Positions 62,561 through 64,000 of a stretch of 64,000 bases of DNA are shown in pieces; within the stretch, counting starts at the first letter, position 1, and every line of letters starts with the position of its first letter. Source of the DNA: Occultella glacieicola (GTDB lineage: Bacteria; Actinomycetota; Actinomycetes; Actinomycetales; Beutenbergiaceae); NCBI RefSeq assembly GCF_004353825.1, contig NZ_SMNA01000004.1, positions 248,001 to 312,000 of the forward strand, written 5' to 3'. The position numbers were made by a program, and so were the translations under genes. The notes beneath the pieces were generated by a model. It searched no databases. It worked only from the letters and a program-made list of their open reading frames with translations, and was not told the origin of the DNA.

Positions 62561-63954
62561 GTGTAGAAGAATTGCGCACTTGCCCGCCCGGCGTGGTCGC
62601 TGACCAGTCGGGCCCAGTGCGCGCTGAACCCGGGCGGGAAGGTGTGGGTGACCAGGGCGCCGGGCGCCACCTCGAGGGTGGTCACCCGCCCGAACGTGCC
62701 GTCGCCGCGGGCGTCGATCTCCAGGTGCACCGTCATCGCGGTGTCGCCGTGGTTCTGCAGGTGCACGCACTTGTTGTCGAAGCCGGTCATCAGGTACGGG
62801 TCCGAGGCCTCGCCCGCATCCACGTCGGTGTCCCACCAGGGACCGCCCCACCCGGACGGTTTCCCGAACGACCACAGGTCGTCGGTCTTGCCGAAGAACA
62901 TGCCGGACTGGGGTTCCGCCGTCGTCGGGTTGAGCCCGTGGCTGGGTGAGGCGTTGTCCGCGCCGGCGACGAACATCCCGCGCCAGCTGCAGAAGTCGCC
63001 GAGCACCCACAGGTGCGTCGAGACCGGCCGCACGCCCCAGATCCGGTTCCCGTAGGCCCACGGCGAGAGCTCGTAGAACATGCCGTGATGGTCCAGGAGC
63101 AGACGCTCGTGCTCGACCTCCCGGATCCGCGGCCACTCGGTCTGCCACTTGTGGTCGAACGTGTGCGAGGCCTTCGGCAGCCGGTACCGGCGCCAGGTGC
63201 CGTCCGCCTCGGTGAACACCTCGAGGATGGCCGAGGCGGCGTCCCACCCGGACGCGAAGATGGTGCCGCCGAACTCGTGCCGCCCACCGATCGCCGTGAA
63301 CGGCTTGCGCTCCAGGATCCGCCAGGACTCGCCGTCGAACTCCGCGAGGCGCCCGCGGGCGCGCTCGCCGCGCCACTCCGGCTCGGCGTACTCGTTCGAG
63401 CACACCACGAGCCGGCCGAAGCTGGAGTAGCAGTCCTTGTAGTGGACCTTCCACTCGCCCTCGGTGTCGAGCTCGTCGTTCAGGTCCCAGGCGAGCTCGC
63501 AGGCCAGCGTGGTCAGGTCGAGGGAGAACACCTCGCCCTCCATGGTCAGCACGTACACGTGCGTGTCCGGCTCGGTCAGGTGGCGGGTGGTACCGCACAG
63601 CCGGTGCCCGGTCAGCTCCGGCACCGTGCGGATCGTGTGGTCCGGGGAGATCACGTGCGGCCCGATCACCAGGTGCCCGGTGGGGTAGTGCACGAACCGG
63701 TTCGTGTAGGTGCCGTCCACCCCGAGGGTCTCGGCCACGACCTCCATCCGCAGGTCCGCGTCGATGCGGCGCAGGCTCACCCCGGCCCCGCTCGCGGCCT
63801 TGTGCGAGTTGTAGTTCTGCACGTACAGCACGCCGTTGTAGGGCATCAGGGCGCCGACGCCGAGCTCGCTGCGCGGCGGTCCGAAGTCGCCGACCTGGGC
63901 GAGGGAGGGGAAGACGCCGGACACCTGGAGCGGCGCGTCGGTGGAGGAGGTCAT
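62557..63954 (-). CDS. Conserved-looking protein of unknown family (beta-propeller-like)
   Basis: This 465-residue protein has no signal peptide and repeated aromatic, strand-like stretches such as PYNGVLYVQNYNSHK, HYPTGHLVIGPHVISPDHT and LWVLGDFCSWRG. A propeller or similar fold is possible but not certain. It is translationally coupled to the permease upstream (63951-63954) and the RpiR gene downstream. This suggests an intracellular enzyme or binder in the same sugar pathway. I do not recognise a family. Confidence 0.8.
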   Translation of the reverse strand: MTSSTDAPLQVSGVFPSLAQVGDFGPPRSELGVGALMPYNGVLYVQNYNSHKAASGAGVSLRRIDADLRMEVVAETLGVDGTYTNRFVHYPTGHLVIGPHVISPDHTIRTVPELTGHRLCGTTRHLTEPDTHVYVLTMEGEVFSLDLTTLACELAWDLNDELDTEGEWKVHYKDCYSSFGRLVVCSNEYAEPEWRGERARGRLAEFDGESWRILERKPFTAIGGRHEFGGTIFASGWDAASAILEVFTEADGTWRRYRLPKASHTFDHKWQTEWPRIREVEHERLLLDHHGMFYELSPWAYGNRIWGVRPVSTHLWVLGDFCSWRGMFVAGADNASPSHGLNPTTAEPQSGMFFGKTDDLWSFGKPSGWGGPWWDTDVDAGEASDPYLMTGFDNKCVHLQNHGDTAMTVHLEIDARGDGTFGRVTTLEVAPGALVTHTFPPGFSAHWARLVSDHAGRASAQFFYT

Positions 63955-64000
63955 TTGATCCCGGTGTGGGTGAGGGCCTGCACGAACCGCTTCTGCAGGA
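63951..64000 (-). CDS. Sugar ABC importer permease (MalG type), C-terminal fragment
   Basis: Only the final 15 residues are inside the window (LQKRFVQALTHTGIK). The pattern L-Q-K-R-F-V-Q is the usual end of MalG-type permeases. Its stop overlaps the next start (ATGA), so the FAD-oxidoreductase operon belongs to a sugar importer that extends beyond the window. Confidence 0.7.
   Translation of the reverse strand, partial: LQKRFVQALTHTGIK

Overview
The base composition (very GC-rich), GTG/TTG starts, 4-nt start/stop overlaps, leaderless-looking promoters and gene families (DUF222/HNH protein, DUF1206, F420/PPOX-type protein, tetritol-type kinase and isomerase set) point to the chromosome of a high-GC actinobacterium, probably a soil or plant-associated member of Micrococcales. 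The species cannot be fixed from the sequence alone. No rRNA, tRNA, CRISPR array or insertion sequence was seen.

Layout. (1) 1-3.1 kb: response regulator (cut by the window edge), histidine kinase and a two-gene ABC-2 exporter, all minus strand. (2) 3.2-8.6 kb: PPOX protein, DUF899 protein, a TetR-MMPL pair and a Pr6Pr-type membrane protein. (3) 8.7-14.1 kb: a GntR-controlled carbohydrate ABC importer with a ManD-type acid-sugar dehydratase. (4) 14.2-27.8 kb: housekeeping and defence-like genes, including DUF1206, a repeat-rich HNH protein, a MarR-MFS-phosphotransferase operon with two duplicated micro-ORFs, SUFU, nucleotidyltransferase, TetR-GNAT, NUDIX, a TetR-regulated ABC exporter and a ZIP transporter. 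(5) 27.8-34.1 kb: a LacI-regulated sugar importer with ThuA and Gfo/Idh enzymes. (6) 34.1-38.6 kb: an ankyrin lipoprotein, an internally shortened PL26-like protein, an orphan solute-binding protein and a DeoR/LacI hybrid regulator. (7) 38.7-45.6 kb: an extradiol dioxygenase (LigAB-like), citryl-CoA-lyase-like enzyme, CoA transferase, IclR regulator, MDR oxidoreductase and amidohydrolase, tied together by a shared operator motif. (8) 45.6-58.3 kb: a GntR regulator and a divergent 11-gene operon with GH39 hydrolase, aldo/keto reductase, ABC importer (one permease frameshifted), SDR, hydroxyacid dehydrogenase, TIM-barrel enzyme, erythrulose-kinase-like DhaKL, RpiB and TPI paralogue. (9) 58.5-64 kb: a broken mazF, a small membrane protein and the end of another catabolic operon (permease, unknown protein, RpiR regulator, FAD oxidoreductase).

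The window is dominated by sugar and plant-material catabolism: five solute-binding-protein or permease systems, each with its own repressor and a palindromic operator visible near the promoter. The best candidates for something new are the tetritol or branched-sugar operon (46.6-58.3 kb), the LigAB plus CoA-transferase plus lyase regulon (38.7-45.6 kb) and the duplicated translational-coupling micro-ORFs (19.16-19.27 kb). Several genes show decay or slippage: the frameshifted permease, the mazF remnant, the internally deleted lyase and several tandem repeats.
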